Below, one piece after another: positions 5,146-5,925 of a DNA stretch of 5,925 nucleotides. Origin of the DNA: Clostridia bacterium (GTDB lineage: Bacteria; Bacillota_A; Clostridia; Peptostreptococcales; JAAYPU01). The stretch lies in the NCBI GenBank assembly GCA_022360735.1, contig JAKSCF010000415.1, positions 1-5,925 of the forward strand. Reading direction: 5' to 3'. How positions within the stretch are numbered: the first letter of the stretch is position 1; each line of letters begins with the position of its first letter. The position numbers and the translations under genes were made by a program. The notes below the pieces were generated by a model. The model was not told the DNA's origin and did no database searches. It was given only the letters and a program-made list of their open reading frames with translations.

Positions 5146-5925
5146 TCAACATCTCACCATATTCTTTCCATCTTTTTTTGCCTGATAAAGCAATAAATCC
5201 GCGCGATGAAGTAATGAATGCGCATCGTCATCAGGTAATAATGATGCTACTCCAAAACTACAGGTCACTTCATCTACATTATTAAAGGAGTACCCTTCTA
5301 TTGCTTCTCTCAACCGTTCTGCCAATTCCATTGCTTCATCTATTTGGGTATGCGGCAGCAAAATGGTAAACTCTTCACCACCCCATCTGGCAAACACATC
5401 GGTTTGTCTGATAATGCTCTTAATAAGATTTACCATATCTAAAATAATTTTATCTCCGATAAGATGTCCGAAATTATCATTGATTGTTTTAAAATTATCC
5501 AAATCCAATATAATTAACGATATATTCGTCTGGTATCGACTTGCATATTGAATCCATTTTTCTAGTTCCTCATCAAATTTCTTTCTATTGAAAATCCCTG
5601 TTAAAGCATCGGTAATGGTCAGCTTGATTAGCTCTTTATCACTTAGATATTGCTTTCTCTTAATAACATTCCATTGAAAGGATGAATAACTGCTCAATAC
5701 AATAACAATAATCATATAAATAATTACAGCAGAAGCTTCTGAGAAATCAATCCTCTCTATACACATAAAAGCCATGACAAAAAATCCACTACTAATGAGT
5801 AGTGCATTCAACACCATATTAATCCATCGATTCGGAACTATAAAAATCGCCATAACAATGACTATAGCACTAAAAGCTTGAATCAAAAAGCTAGGCGTAT
5901 CATACTGATAAAAAATAATAAAAAA
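5146..5925 (-). CDS. Membrane diguanylate cyclase (GGDEF), 5' end outside the window
   Basis: The C-terminal 259 residues of a membrane-bound diguanylate cyclase, which makes cyclic di-GMP from two GTP. The frame stays open to the window edge and contains no in-frame ATG before it; the TTG at 5886 lies in a hydrophobic stretch without a ribosome site, so the true start is beyond the window. In visible-residue numbering, membrane segments lie near 14-31, 37-56 and 64-79, followed by a short linker and a GGDEF domain (about 100-258). Key motifs are intact: TDALTG-x2-NR (105-114), DLDNFKTIND (141-150, metal binding) and GGEEF (182-186, active site). RQTD (173-176), five residues before GGEEF, is the inhibitory I-site. 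The enzyme is thus probably active and subject to product inhibition. No EAL domain follows; the protein ends about 74 residues after GGEEF, normal for the domain. The signal sensed by the membrane part is unknown. Confidence 0.93.
   Translation of the reverse strand, partial: FFIIFYQYDTPSFLIQAFSAIVIVMAIFIVPNRWINMVLNALLISSGFFVMAFMCIERIDFSEASAVIIYMIIVIVLSSYSSFQWNVIKRKQYLSDKELIKLTITDALTGIFNRKKFDEELEKWIQYASRYQTNISLIILDLDNFKTINDNFGHLIGDKIILDMVNLIKSIIRQTDVFARWGGEEFTILLPHTQIDEAMELAERLREAIEGYSFNNVDEVTCSFGVASLLPDDDAHSLLHRADLLLYQAKKDGKNMVRC

Noticed and set aside
5363..5551. 62-codon + strand open frame antisense to the GGDEF domain
   Set aside because: It mirrors the conserved GGDEF coding sequence and shows no independent signals.

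Overview
The window looks like chromosomal DNA from an AT-rich, low-GC Gram-positive anaerobe, most likely of the Clostridia. Three things point there: strong AGGAGG/AAAGGAG-type ribosome binding sites, a glycyl-radical enzyme that needs anaerobic conditions, and A/T-biased codon use. The genus cannot be fixed from the sequence alone.

Layout. Positions 1-1594 are a complete IS1182-family insertion sequence. It has 17-bp terminal inverted repeats (16 of 17 matching), one intact DDE transposase on the + strand, a hairpin in the left end that may block read-in, and two successive terminator-like hairpins after the transposase. The right end abuts a perfect 34-bp palindrome (1595-1628). This palindrome serves as the terminator of the opposing operon and contains its last stop codon.

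The rest of the window is read from the - strand. In transcription order it holds a 5'-truncated membrane diguanylate cyclase (GGDEF, 5146-5925), a probable terminator (5058-5098), a PAP2-type membrane lipid phosphatase (4210-4935), a well-formed sigma-A promoter (4080-4108) with a structured leader, and then a two-gene operon. That operon encodes a YjjI-family (DUF3029) glycyl-radical enzyme (2452-3978) and its YjjW-family radical-SAM activase (1623-2495), with overlapping reading frames.

How the genes work together. The activase is expected to use S-adenosylmethionine and a [4Fe-4S] cluster to place a radical on a glycine near the C-terminus of the YjjI protein (RVTGY motif). The YjjI protein would then carry out a radical reaction whose substrate, to my knowledge, is not established. 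The diguanylate cyclase and the lipid phosphatase are separate transcription units with no evident functional link to this pair.

The most interesting points are the uncharacterised glycyl-radical system with its own promoter and leader structure, and the insertion sequence lying flush against a terminator palindrome. I found no sign of a wholly new system.
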